Assembly (NCBI GenBank): GCA_003008705.1
Contig: PDUO01000015.1
Span: 935,290-999,289, forward strand
DNA from: Pezicula radicicola
Taxonomy: Eukaryota; Ascomycota; Leotiomycetes; Helotiales; Dermateaceae
Reading direction: 5' to 3'
Length of the DNA: 64,000 nt
A program made the translations under genes and the position numbers. Below, piece after piece: positions 1 to 11,573 of this stretch (positions are counted from its first letter, which is position 1; every line of letters begins with the position of its first letter). Under the pieces are notes generated by a model that worked only from the letters and a program-made list of their open reading frames with translations, did not search any database and was not told where the DNA came from.

Positions 1-1113
1 TCTATACAGCACTGCTTTCAGCTGCTAACCTATAATAATTTTTGAAGCCACGATTCTCTTTTGTCGGCGCTAGAGGCCAGGGCGTTACAGTGCGGACATA
101 CGAAAAGCATCGGGGGAATACCAGGCAAAGAGGCTCGCTATTACATGCGAGGCGTCTTTATTGCATGACGGGGTATCTGGGGCATTTGTTTTTAATTACA
201 GAGGGAGGATGGACATGACGTTCCGTCCCATCGCCAATTTTTGGCCAGAAAATTAGTTTGGATTTATTCCTTTAATGTGTTGAGCCAGGGGGTGCATGAG
301 CTTGCGCGGGCTCTGTACTCACTGTTCCAGGCCGATAGTGGCCTTTTTCTTCGATGACGAGATGGATGAGCATAATGGAGTAGAGATGTTTCTGCGTGTT
401 TTAGGAGAAGAAAGCAACGCAGAGACTTGTACGGAGTACTTAAGAGACAGCTGCAACGCAGAATCAGAATGCTGCACGAGTTCGCACTCTCAAGACCTAT
501 GTGCAATTGAGTGAATGTATCCCGTTGGTCCATTCTGTAACGTCGCAATCCCTCTTCGATAAGCCAAGTTGTAGAGTAGCGACAGCCTCCGTATAACTCG
601 GTGCTTAATGGCGTCAAGTATCTTTGCAACAACTCTCAAACAGAATCTCTCGTACCTTCGTTCATTACTGTACAATAGAGAGCTACCGAGCCTCAGGATT
701 ATGTTAGGTTCGGATGTTTGAAGGTTCGGCTCAGCACCTGCGTGTCATTGCGTCCCGGAAGCTTAAAGCAAGCTGTCGGTACTGAAGTCGTTCTCACGGT
801 ACTTGTACCGCATGTCTCAAGTAGAGGCTTAAAATTCGTTGGCACTTTACCTGTGCTGGCAATGCCAAAATGCGTAAGTTCTCTGTATCGAGTCGGGTGG
901 TGTTCTGTCCGGTATATGTCGTGTGTATAGCAGGTCACATTTTCATCTCATTACTCTAGTGGCCACTACACTATGATACCTCCGTACCAGGTTGACCGTT
1001 GACCGTTAGGCGATTCCTAAAATGATCAATCAATCCGAAGTGCAGGTACGAGTACGAATGAATGCGAGTCTGGGGAAGCAATCTGCTGCGTCGCTTATTT
1101 TCATGCAAATCCA

Positions 1114-1138
1114 CCATCCATCCATCCATCCATCCATC
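1114..1138. repeat. (CATC)n microsatellite
   Basis: About six tandem CATC tetranucleotides are visible, only 20 bp from the longer CT tract. Open frames that cross it are simple products of the repeat and are not genes. Confidence 0.9.
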
Positions 1139-1154
1139 GCAGATCCTCCTTCTC

Positions 1155-1158
<4 letters not shown>

Positions 1159-1225
<67 letters not shown>
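1159..1225. repeat. (CT)n microsatellite, about 33 units
   Basis: An essentially perfect CT dinucleotide run of about 67 bp. On the other strand it is GA. Polypurine/polypyrimidine tracts of this type are length-unstable and can form H-DNA. It lies about 430 bp upstream of the P450 start codon. Confidence 0.95.
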
Positions 1226-1227
<2 letters not shown>

Positions 1228-1652
1228 CCTCTTTCTCCCTAATTGGCTTATCCTCATAAACACCCTCTTCATTGTACCCACAGACTTGCAGCTTTTCTGC
1301 ATGGCTCTACATTATTAGAGCGCTGTCTTATACCTACGGAAGTACGTACTGTACGTCGCACTGGACGGGAGTACCGTTACCGTTCCTGATCTTGAGCCCA
1401 CCTTACAGTACTGTACCAAAAATAATTGGCGAGTCTTCTGCGTTTCATTCTTGATTATCCGCCCCTCTTTTTCAAACCTGTAAACGTTTTCTGAGCGAAT
1501 ACGACCAAATGCGAGGAGGTCCCTCGGCATTCGTCTGATGTTGCCTCTCTTCCATTCTTGTATATCATTCGAGACTTCCCTAAAGCCACGGACTGCTCTC
1601 TTTCAATCATCTCAAAAACCCAAAAACTCAAAAATCTTAAATCTTTCCCAAT

Positions 1653-3678
1653 ATGTTCGAAAACAACATCATGATACTACTTTTGGTGCCTGCGGGCTTG
1701 GCACTCTACACACTCTGGTCTTTATCAACGCTTTGGAAGAACTTACGTCTGGCGAAAGGCTTAAGTGTACCTATTGTCATTTCGCCCTTCTCACCTATGA
1801 ACGTTGGATGGATGATCTTGAAAAGAATTTTTGGCCCAGGCTTGTCTGCTAGGCTGGCCACAGTGTTCCATATGCTTAAATATGAACCGGTTCGTAAAAT
1901 CTTCTGCAGAGCAGAACTTACCCCATTATAAGCAGATTGTACTTGCGAGACACATCTTTGCCCTCCAAAAGCGTCTTGGTGGCTCGGAATTATCGAAAAA
2001 ACGCATTACTAACGCTGAAGTGTTGGATAGCATGGGGGCGCATACGATGATAAGCTGAAGATGCACGACGAGCTGGGCAAAGTGTTTATTCATGTCACGC
2101 CTGGTGGTAACGAATTGCATGTAGCCGATGCAGATGCTACCGATTCTATCCTAGCACGAAGAAAAGACTTTCTCAAACCCACGAGGATTATGAGTAGGTT
2201 GACGCTTCTCCCTATGGTGATCACGAAGATGTAACTGACATTGGCTATTCAGAGCCGGTCGACCTATTTGGAAAGAGCTTAGCTTCGGTGAGTAGCAGTT
2301 TTAATATATTAAAATAAAGCTTATCTGACTTGATTACCAGGTCGAAGGAGCAGATTGGCAACGTCACCGTAGAATTACAGCCCCTCCTTTCAATGAACGC
2401 AACAGCAACCTCGTTTGGCTTGAATCAATTCGCCAGGCCGACCAAATGCTGGAGTTCTGGAACGAGGCTAACAAAGTTGGAGTCAACTCAGTTACACACG
2501 ATACGATGACGCTAGGTTTACATGTTCTTACATGTGCCGGATTCGGTCAAAGTTATAGCTTCCGTAGTGCAACAGATGAAGCAGGAGAGGGATACACGCT
2601 AAATTATCGAGACTGCCTGGCATCAGTACTAGAAAATCTAATGCTACTCATGTTGATACCATCAGTAGCCTGGAACTCGCCGCTCCTCCCCAAGAAATTC
2701 CAGCAGTTCAAGTTTGCCGTTCAAGAATATAAACGATATATGTTCGAGATGGTCCGGGATGAGAAAACGCGATTCGAGGAGGGTGAGGTGCAAGCGAATT
2801 TGCTTAGTGTCATGGTTAAACATTCGGAAGAGGCACGACGCGAACAGAAGGTTGTCAATACCAAGAATTATCTTGCTGATGATGAGATCTATGGCAATAT
2901 CTTTATGTTTAGTCTCGCAGGTCACGAATCCACGGCTAATACCCTCGCTTACGCCATCTACCTGTTTGCAGCTTTCCCAGCTTACCAAGATTGGGTAGCG
3001 GAGGAGGTGCTTAGAGTTTTCGCTGAACTCAAGGAGGGTGATACTCCTGATTATGAAGAGATGTTTGAAAAGCTACCTCGTTGTTTAGCTGCTATGGTTA
3101 GTTACCACTTCATTTCTTCCGCTTAAAGAAGAGGATTGCTAATATTTTTATAGTATGAGACACTCCGTCTTTACGGACCAATTCTCGCCATCCCTAAATG
3201 TACTGGTGTCGAACCAGCTCAACTAGTCATCGACGGTCGCGAAGTCACAGTTCCACCACACACAGAAGTACACATCAATTGTGCAAGCAACCACATGGAC
3301 CCAATCTACTGGGGATCCGAAAACATGATGTGGAATCCAAAACGTTGGATAGAAGAACCCTCAGCCACCACCACAGACTCGGAAAAATCCATTGACCAAA
3401 AAGAAACTATCATAACACCTATTAAAGGATCATTTCTTCCATGGGCCGAAGGACCTAGAGCATGTCCCGGTAAGAAATTTGCAATGGTGGAGTTTGTTGC
3501 TGTTGTTAGTGCTTTGTTGAGGAGTCATCGTGTGGAGGTTGTACCGAGGGAGGGTGAGACAATGGAGTTGGCTGAGAAGAGGGTTCAGGGTGTTGTTAGG
3601 GATAGTCGGACGAAGTTGACTTTGCAGATGAGGGATCCGAGGAGTGTTAATATTAGGTGGGTTAAGAGGGAGACATAA
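1653..3678 (+). CDS. Cytochrome P450 monooxygenase (membrane-anchored, class II type)
   Basis: Five exons: 1653-1889, 2031-2193, 2253-2287, 2341-3096, 3154-3678, giving 571 aa. Residues about 5-25 form the hydrophobic ER anchor. The I-helix motif AGHEST is at about residue 338, the K-helix ExxR is YETLR near 398, and the heme loop FLPWAEGPRACPG places the axial Cys near 501. Intron 1 uses a GTTCGT donor, a TTACTAAC branch site and a TAG acceptor, and it is the only join that keeps frame. P450s of this type insert one oxygen atom into lipophilic substrates at the ER with a P450 reductase; the substrate cannot be told from sequence. Its 3' end faces a fungal_trans regulator, which may or may not control it. 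The last exon changes base composition abruptly near 3465 (see findings). The family call is secure; intron 1 is slightly less so. Confidence 0.92.
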
Positions 3679-4398
3679 TTGGAAAGTATGATTTTCTTTT
3701 GGTTTTTTGGGGCTTCTTTTGGGATTTTGGGATTCTGTGTGTCATGCGGATTAGCGGGTGTTAGATATATCTATAGATCTCATGGGTTATTTATTCTTGT
3801 TAATACACCGATATATATTCAGGTTCTTGGAATTGTACATTTTGTGTAGACAAGCTTCATATCAAATGCCGGAATCAAGTGGGTTGGTTACTCAAATAAT
3901 CTAGTTGCCCAGATCCAGTGTAACGAGATAGGCGCATGGAAGAAGACAATGAATAGACTTCAATTGGCTTCTATGTTGGTGCTATCGTCTCTGGAAGAAA
4001 GAAGAAGAAAAAGAGAAAGAGCAAGAGCAAGAAGTGGTAGGCTAGTGCCCACGTGACTCAACATCAAGTGAGATATTCGATGAGTAAAAGACCTTATACT
4101 CTTAACTCTTATATGACTACTTAGACTATGAAATAAGGTATACTATATAGTTAGTCACGTAACAGTATTTCAATTTCTATATGAGATTTCTAACTAGGGA
4201 ATTTCTCTAGACTCTATTCCTTAGACTTTTAGAACCAAGCACAGTAAGTACATCTCTTATATTTTTATCTATAGAAATCCAATATATTTCCCACTTACGT
4301 TAAAGCACGCACTCTTCCATCAGCTCTTATCATTCCACCTTTTAATATTACTATTCTCTAGCAGATTCCAGATCCCAACCCTCTTGTGGAAACTACTA
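3679..4398. other. Convergent intergenic region with dispersed-repeat copy
   Basis: This is the 3' space between the P450 and the regulator on the opposite strand. A degenerate copy of a dispersed repeat (core ATCAAGTGGGTTGGTTACTC) lies at about 3873-3920. The rest is AT-rich, with no open frame worth calling. Confidence 0.6.
3873..3920. repeat. Degenerate dispersed repeat, AATCAAGTGGGTT family
   Basis: The core ATCAAGTGGGTTGGTTACTC resembles sequences near 7700, 11030, 43720, 50283 and 61504. The copies share an A/G-rich AAATCAAGTGRGTTRC unit in either orientation. Nothing coding is associated with it. Confidence 0.55.
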
Positions 4399-7235
4399 TT
4401 ACGGATTCTCCCTTATCAAACCTTCATCCATCTCGAAGCCATAATCCCTTAAGGAAGCAGAAGCAGAAGTATATCCATCATATGTCCCAAAATGCATTAT
4501 ATCCGACAATAAGGGAGTTTGTGCCTGGATATGACCAGTATTCGTAATTCCAGAGACGTAGGTATTTGTATTTAAGTAGTTAGTTTCATCATATCCGTGT
4601 GGAAAGGATGGGAGCTGCAAGAAATCTAGATGATCCGTAAAGTCGAGGTTATCATGAAGTAGATCTTGAGAAGGAAAATTAGTTCTAGATTCTTCTGTGT
4701 TTGGAAAGTTGTTGGTATTCCCTTGTGGATATGTGTTGAGGATGCTGGTATTCATGTTGTGGGATGCTTCCGGGGGTAGTGAAATATTATATCCCATGAT
4801 ATTAATATCATCATTCGGGGTTGCAAATGAACAAGCTCGATAGCATACTTCCGGTACTGTATCTAGACATGTCCTGTTAAGGTGACTAGCATCGGGTTCT
4901 GATGACCTGAATAGTGTATGGTTCTTGTTTCCGCCTACTAGCTGCTGCGTCGATCGACTACTTGCTAAGCGTAAAGGAAGGCGGTTGTATATAGTCTAGA
5001 ACCAATCAATTAGGATAGAATTCCCTAATTTTTACAACGATTAAGGAGGACTTTACCGAGAGCATTTCAAAATTCTTCCTAGCAGTGACACTCTTTGATG
5101 CAAATTTAAGAAGTACATCGCGGCCGTATTCTGCATCTTTTAAAGTGTATAGTGCTTCACTAGTCCCTGCATTTTGCCAGGTGTTGAAAACTAGTGAAAG
5201 GGTCGCACAGAATGTTGTGTAGATTGAGAACCAGTACGGGCCTTTGAGCATGGATTTTGACTCCATGGCGTGAAGGTTTTGGATTATGTTGCGGGATATG
5301 GATATGCATTTTGTGGCGTAGGTGTAGGCTTGTTTATTTGAATGAATATCGACTTGAGGGTGGGAGATGTAATGGAGGAAGGGTCGGTATAGAAACATTT
5401 GTGTGTGCGTGAATGCTAGTTGGAGAAGATGTTGTGTTCTGTAGAGTAAGGGATGTAGGTTTAGATCCCATTTATATTATCATAGCTGGAGATGGCTTTT
5501 CAAGTCACTCACCTCATCAGAACAGTTGGCGATTCGGATCCTGGTTGAAGTTCTATCGGTAAACTCCTCATCCATTCTTCCAATTCTCTCTCCGTTTCTT
5601 TGATCTTTGCATTATCGACCGTATATGTGCCCGAGGTTCCGCTGCAATCCTTCTTCATTCGCCTGGTAGGGTAGATCTCAGTTGTAATCTTTCCTAGAAT
5701 AAATGAGAGTCTGATATGAGCATGAAAGCCTGCGAGTATAGAAATCCGTCCCTCTACCATTGGCAATATATCATTACTGGTAATACATTCATCATCAATC
5801 TCCAATGGTAATTCTTGGTCAATATCCGCATCGCTAACCATTCTTGGTAGTCCTAGTACTGTAGTGATATAAATTTCCATGGTACGAATCGTCCAAAACA
5901 TTCTTTTTCGAATCTCGTGCTCGATTGGGTTTAAACCTTCTGGTTCGCATCGGTGAAGTCCCATTTGTAGAGCTGCTGTCATTGCAGCACTCACATATGA
6001 GTGACAGGTAGACATTTTCCCTGATGATTGTTGGTAGATAATCATGAAGATAAGTGCTTGGAGTGAGTCGATATTATGAATTTCTGTAAGTACAAGCATC
6101 GTTTGGCAAGCCTCGAAATACTTTCTCCTTGAAGTCAAACGTTAGATTCTACGAGGTTCTGAGATAGGTATGAAGAGGAAACTAACCCTTCTGATACGGC
6201 ATATGCAGTGCCGAAATCGACACGGCCACCACTTGAATACAAACAACCCACGGCAAGAACGGAATAGAGTAGTGGTAAGAACCTCTCTTCATCTTTACTG
6301 TAAAGCTGGGGATCCATGTTATACATTCTGTCGAACATTGTGTAGAAACCTGGCTTGTGAACAAATTTGAATAATGCACATGCATCATCAAGTGCACTTG
6401 AAACTAGTTCCCTCGCAATCTCTTCAGATGGGAGAAGAAGGGAATCGTAGCGTATACTGAATTTCGGTTGCGTTTCCCACTCTCTTGCTGTAGTAGAGGT
6501 GTCAGGGGCAGGCCGAAGCTTGGAAGCGGATTTCATGTTGGTCCTCGAATTTGGCATATCAGTAAGGCGTTCGCTGATGTTGCGTACAAAGGCTGATGTT
6601 GATCCATGGCCATGGTAGCTCCAATTACCTTCATCATCAAGATTGAGTTGTCCAATGGCTTCCATGACTGTCTCTAGCTGTTCATCCTGCTGTATTGAAC
6701 TAGCTTGAGAAGTTTGATACCCCTGGTTCGAATCTGCCGGTGAGGGGATTCTATGTTGCTGATCTTGAGTCACTTCTAATGTTGATGGTAATGCTACCGC
6801 CGTTCGAGGTGATCTCCCGTCTGGGACTTGTGGAAATGGAACGGTTGATTGACGCAGCCTCGAACCTAGTTCGTTAGACTCGAAAATCAGGAAAATCCAC
6901 AAGGAATACTTTTATTTTCACTTACGATCAACTTGACTCACTCCATGATTTAGTAGATTCGTCTCCGAATTGTTGGAATTAGAGAGTGAAGATATATCAA
7001 GAACAACCTCTCCAGCTCTATGTCTATTCTTCCCATTTCTAGATTCCCTCTTTGAATTACGTCTTACACCTTGCATCACATGCTGTCGGACTTTTTTTCT
7101 CGTTTGGCTGTTTGTGCTCTGATTGAAATTTGTGAAAGTTATGAATTGTAAGTTCGGGGTTGTCGTCTCTTCAAGCGCTGTAGTGTCAAGGTTAACCAAC
7201 GTTGGCTCCGAAGTCAGGTTACGAGTCGAGTCCAT
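4399..7235 (-). CDS. Fungal-specific transcription factor domain protein without an obvious zinc cluster
   Basis: Five exons on the minus strand: 7235-6926, 6865-6187, 6127-5513, 5438-5057, 4995-4399, giving 860 aa with every phase consistent. Residues about 31-60 carry the basic FITFTN...VRQHVM segment seen at the N terminus of many fungal regulators. Residues about 270-470 match the fungal_trans (PF04082) domain, with KFVHKPGF, LLYSVLAVG, a YFEACQTML segment, GLHRCEP and a RKRMFWT helix. The C-terminal 200 aa are low in structure and rich in Asn/Ser/Thr. No CX2CX6C Zn2Cys6 motif occurs in the model, and no upstream exon encoding one was found. It is likely a nuclear regulator. It lies tail-to-tail with the P450, so co-regulation is only a guess. 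The start at 7235 was chosen over an in-frame Met 16 codons upstream because it gives the usual short N terminus. Confidence 0.85.
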
Positions 7236-7908
7236 CTGGAATGATAAATAAGGCCAGGGCGGGAGTTTAAAAGTTTGGTACACAGCTGGACTGTAAAAAG
7301 CCTGGAAAGCCTGAAGACAGGAGAAAGGTAAAGCAAAAAAAAACCGATATTCCGACGAGATCCCTGTGTACAGAACTGACTAAGCACACAACAAATAGGT
7401 GGCATAGAACAACTTTTTCAGGGGAAGATGTTCTAGTATACCTCCTCCTCCGTTTCAATGAAGATACTTGGCTACTACGTCACTCTTATGTTGCAAATAA
7501 TCAACAACGAATTTTCCACAACCACTTTATAATTCTTCTTTTGTAAGTAATAAACAATTGGGATTTGACGCATACTCTCGGCTCTGGCTTAGCGGCCCCT
7601 CCTTTACTTTGTAAACACCAAAGTCCGACTTCGGTTCATTTCTCTCTTCTAAAGTCCAGCATTCATTCAATCGCGGTCTGCGTGTCTCTACTACTCCAGT
7701 AACTTACTTGATTTGGGTAACTCACTTGGTTTCTAAGCGCTCTTCTAGATCTACTTCTACGTTTACTTACTACAGAAATACTAGTTAAATCTTATTTTAT
7801 ATAGAAAGAGAAAGTTCTTGGAGGACAACTTTAGCAATAATAATTCATAGCATTAGATCTTTTGCAATTTAATAGAGTAATAGATACAAAATTCCTTCAA
7901 GATCGTCA
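7236..7908. other. Intergenic region upstream of the fungal_trans regulator
   Basis: No gene is supported. It holds the regulator's likely promoter and, at about 7699-7733, a copy of the dispersed repeat on the opposite orientation (core TTGGGTAACTCACTTGG). Confidence 0.5.
7699..7733. repeat. Degenerate dispersed repeat copy
   Basis: The 13 bp GTAACTCACTTGG here is identical to the one near 61528 and is the reverse complement of the AAGTGAGTTAC form seen at other copies. Confidence 0.5.
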
Positions 7909-8709
7909 TCAAGGGATTGCTTGGCCACTCCTGGCAGCAATTGCAGGTACATTATGCGATTCGTTCTCTAGAAATGTTTTGTTGAATTCTAAATAGCCTT
8001 CAGGATCCTATGATTTCAATGTCAGTGTTCCGTTCATGCTTGCCGATGCTGTTACTCACACTTGTAGTCGCTACAACACTTGGCCTAGATTCAAGAGCTT
8101 CTGACCACGCATTCTAGCTACCTGAGACATTTTCCCGGTTGAAACGACGATGACCCCTTATAATAAAGTCTCTCACTGCCCAAGGGGCGATGAATATATC
8201 AACAAGACTAATGTCGTCGCCAAATAAATATCTACCTCGATGGCTGGTACTGGACCCTTTGGACTAATAGCTGTGAAGGTCAAAAATGCCAGGAAATTAA
8301 TACGAATCTATACTGAAGGAAAGGTTCTTTTTACGTACCCAGAAAGTCTTTGTCTTTGTGGATCGGGTTGACCTACGTGTTGTGAGCGTCGCTAATATTG
8401 TTAAGAACAGTATTGGAAGCCTACCTCTTCGTACTGGTAAGGAATCTGTTTCTCTTCTAGGCAGATTCATACCCGCTGTGAACATACGTTTAGCCAACCA
8501 GCGAATTTTCGACATTATGCGGTATATTGACCTGAGTGAAAGGGCAAGCTGTTCCTTGGGTTACTAGCTCCGGTAATAGTAAGGACGGAATCTGGAGCAC
8601 AAACCCATCCTGCCCATAACTTGATATCCTCAGGATTCCTATGTTTTCATACTGTATTGATGGCCTCTCCAGTTGCATTTGGATAATAGTATTGTCCTTG
8701 AGTCGCCAT
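7909..8709 (-). pseudogene. Decayed glutathione S-transferase (omega/URE2p-like)
   Basis: Read on the minus strand, fragments in family order are visible: a start MATQGQYYYPNATGEAINT at 8709, then CSQRV-stop-ICLEEKQIPYQYEE, VNPIHKDKDFL, AISPKGPVPAIEV, then RYLFGDDISLVDIFIAPW, SEALESRPSVVATTS and DPEGYLEFNKTF near the end. Spliceable intron remnants with GT/AG borders separate several of them. Three lesions are visible. A TGA (8469-8467) stands where a Trp is expected. A junction near 8232-8238 joins the thioredoxin-like half to the helical half with a frameshift and loss of roughly 100 codons. A TAG (8116-8114) lies within the C-terminal domain. Intact relatives conjugate or reduce substrates with glutathione. 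It is opposite in strand to, and not a copy of, the intact GST at 9581. Confidence 0.75.
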
Positions 8710-9580
8710 CATACGCAGTGTAGCAATAAGCGAGGGGCGTCGTGAATTGGGCAGTGGGCACTGTAAAACGGACCAATGTGAATCTTGCAGAAGATGGGAA
8801 TTTTTAAGTGAAATAAAGAGAAAAGAACTCCGATGACATGTAGATATTCTACGGGCACAATAGCTTTATCCTATCTTTGGCCATATAGTATGCGATTGAG
8901 TCGCATGCAGTGTCCGAATTAGGAAATTGCTGAATCCCTGCACTTGCTGCTCGCTTACACGAACGATGACTCTCAGTAGCGGTTGCTGAGTACGAAAGTA
9001 CAGTAACAAAACACACCAGTGGCATCATAAATTAATTGAGTTATTGTTGAAACCTTGTAACTGCATACCGAACGCCCTGCGGCAGACATCGAAACCTCAA
9101 ACGATTTTCCGCTCCCTGTACCTCGAATATTTCTCTAGACCTAATGTGCGTTAGACATTCGTCGATTTTGGCTATTCAAATCCCGACACTGTTGTTTATT
9201 TCAAATTTTGTACGTCACCTTAATGATACAAGCCTTTCGAAGTCTCTAAACATGTCATTCCCGTCGTCAGATTCATCTTCCCTGCCTCTTGACTAACTAC
9301 TCCTAGGTATTGCTGATTGAGGAGATTTGACAAAGTACGATCAGTGGGTCTGAAATATCAACAGCAAGGCGGAGGTGAAATCAGAGTCTTATGGCTGTCG
9401 GTCTTCTGTCGGTATTTCAATATGAACCCTCTATTTCATGATATACAATGCCGACTCGTCGGTTCATAAGGAAGAGATAAAGACGATCTCATTCATCTTC
9501 TTGCTTCTAGCTTTAAGCACATCATTTTTAAATTATTCTCTTCAAACTCAAAACTGCAACCCATCTAATAAGTCACGAAA
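8710..9580. other. Intergenic region between GST pseudogene and GST
   Basis: I see no coding structure here. It should contain the promoter of the GST that follows. Confidence 0.5.
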
Positions 9581-10496
9581 ATGGCTGATGATAGACTTTC
9601 CAATGGCCCTTCTGCCAAACCAACACTCCACTTCCTCGATGCAGGAAGCCTCGGCCGTGGAGAAGTTGTTCGGTAAGTCTAATTCTTCCCCCAATAACTT
9701 CCTTCTTAGGCGGATATCATTTTGCTAATGGTGATTTGGGATGTTCAGCCTCTTCATGAAGGATGCCGGAATTGACTTCGTAGATACTCGCTATGCTTTT
9801 GACGACACTTGGAAAGGAACAAGCAAGAGCCTCCAGGACAAAGGTCTAACATTGACTGGAAAACTCCCCACACTTGACTACAAGGGCCATCTCCTGACGC
9901 AGGTGAGTGATCCAAATACTCTTGGGGTTCCTGTTGTTTCTAATCTATTGCTAACCATTGACTGCGCAGCATCTTGCCATTCTTCGCTACCTTTCCCGAG
10001 AACTCAATGAGTATGATGGTGTGTCCAGCTATGAAAAATATCTGGTAGACTCTCTTGCAGATGTCTATAATGACTGGGGAGTGAGTAGAGTCCCTGTTTT
10101 GAACTCGAATGTGGATCTATTAACATCAGACCTTCACTGACTAACTCATTCAGGCAGAATTGCATGCAAACCTCTTTGCACCATCGGCGGAATACAAGAA
10201 CGTTACAATCCCTAAATTCCATGGTATTTTCGCCAAATACCTCGCTAGGGACGATACTGGTCCTTTTCTTCTTGGCAAAAGAATAACATATGTGGACTTT
10301 GCGGTGTATCAAGCAATTGATAACGACAAAGCGATTGGAGCTCTTCCTGTTAGTAATACATATATGAGTTTAAGTCAACTTGCTAATTGTATAATAGGCC
10401 GATGCCGAACTACCTGCTCAACTGAAGGATCTCGTCACTGCTATGGAAGCTCGGCCTCGTGTTGCAGCCTATCTTGCTGCAAACCGAAAGGTGTGA
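9581..10496 (+). CDS. Glutathione S-transferase (sigma-like, cytosolic)
   Basis: Five exons: 9581-9672, 9749-9902, 9970-10080, 10154-10348, 10398-10496, giving 216 aa. The N-terminal thioredoxin-like half runs from LHFLDAGSLGRGEVVR to GKLPTLDYKGHLLTQ, which keeps the cis-Pro of the LPTL loop. The usual Glu-Ser glutathione contact is replaced by Thr-Gln in LLTQHLAILRYL, a variant I believe is common in fungal members. The helical C-terminal half includes FLLGKRITYVDFAVYQ. It should conjugate or isomerise electrophiles using glutathione. All introns are 49-76 nt with canonical borders. It is a single intact gene beside an unrelated, decayed GST on the other strand. The family is secure; the class is less so. 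Confidence 0.9.
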
Positions 10497-11573
10497 TTGG
10501 AAGATGACAAAACTTCAACCGGTAACGTTGTTTAGAGTCTAGCTTGGCTCGTGAAAGGGGAAGTTTGTGTCCTAGCAGGTATGTTGCTCCTGTCAACGAC
10601 AAAGTAGTTACTAGTTTCATAGCAACAATATGACACAACTTTTATTTGAAAAGTAAAATATTATGGAGAGGAGAATGAATAAAGTCTAGCTATGTGAAAC
10701 TCCAAAAGGTGATTGCGACTTATATTATGTTGATTGTCTTTAAAGACTTGTCATTGTTAAATGACCAAGAAGAATGTATGATTGTAATGAAATCTGATAG
10801 AACAGATATACTCTTGAGCCGAAAATCTCAACAGTGTCTAGTAGCAGTGTACCAATATTCCTTCCCAACCGTCTTAGATTCGGATATGTTTTAGACCAAA
10901 TAGTACATTATGTAGTATAACAAATCCTATTTAGTTAATTGAACGTCTAATTAGTCGAATTAGTCGATTTATAGTAGTCTAGACTAATATAAACAAGCGC
11001 TAAGTATAAAGTATAATTGCTTGAGTGCAAGGTGAGTTACTTCAATCAAGTAAGATATCTACGCGAGTTACTACAGCCGTATACAACAAGCCTTCTTAGA
11101 CTCCTAGATAGCTACGCAGCAGTGCCTACATTTCCGGAAGAAAATTTATCTTCTATAGACAATATTAGTAAAATGAATATAGATTGCACATACCGTCGTA
11201 TTACTTTCAGGTATATCCACCATAAGTGCACAACAGTCACTGAGCATTAAAACTTATTTAGATGATCTGAAACATAATTATCGTTCGATAATCATTTGGT
11301 ATACCTTAGAATTAGATAAATTCTACTATAAGTAGTACTGGTTAACTTCCACATCTAACCATTTAACGCCTGTGCTGAAGACCCTAAATGCAACAGCGTT
11401 GATCTGCTGTGCTCATCCAATTCCATCATTACCCCTAAATTCCAGACATTCCATCACTTGGTTATGTTCGAACCTTCCCTCCCCACTCTGTACCAATATG
11501 TATCATCGTTATAGCTGACCAGCAATCTTCCAAGCCGCCCATTAGGTTCAAAATTTCCATCCCTCTCATAACT
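10497..11573. other. Convergent AT-rich intergenic region
   Basis: AT-rich, with many TAG/TAA triplets and short direct repeats such as ATTAGTCGA near 10950-10970. A dispersed-repeat copy lies at about 11029-11075. No gene is supported. Confidence 0.55.
11029..11075. repeat. Degenerate dispersed repeat copy
   Basis: It contains GGTGAGTTACTTCAATCAAG and a second GAGTTACT, both variants of the AAATCAAGTGRGTTRC unit seen elsewhere in the window. Confidence 0.45.

Larger units (their letters stand above)
1..1652. other. Intergenic region upstream of the first P450
   Basis: No gene could be supported. Open frames here are short and lack family motifs or plausible exon partners. The stretch contains two simple-sequence tracts, listed separately, about 430-540 bp upstream of the P450 start, so it probably includes that gene's promoter. 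Confidence 0.5.

Noticed and set aside
1022..1318. Ser/Leu- or Arg/Glu-rich frames on both strands across the CT tract
   Set aside because: They are translations of the (CT)n and (CATC)n repeats with no flanking coding signal.
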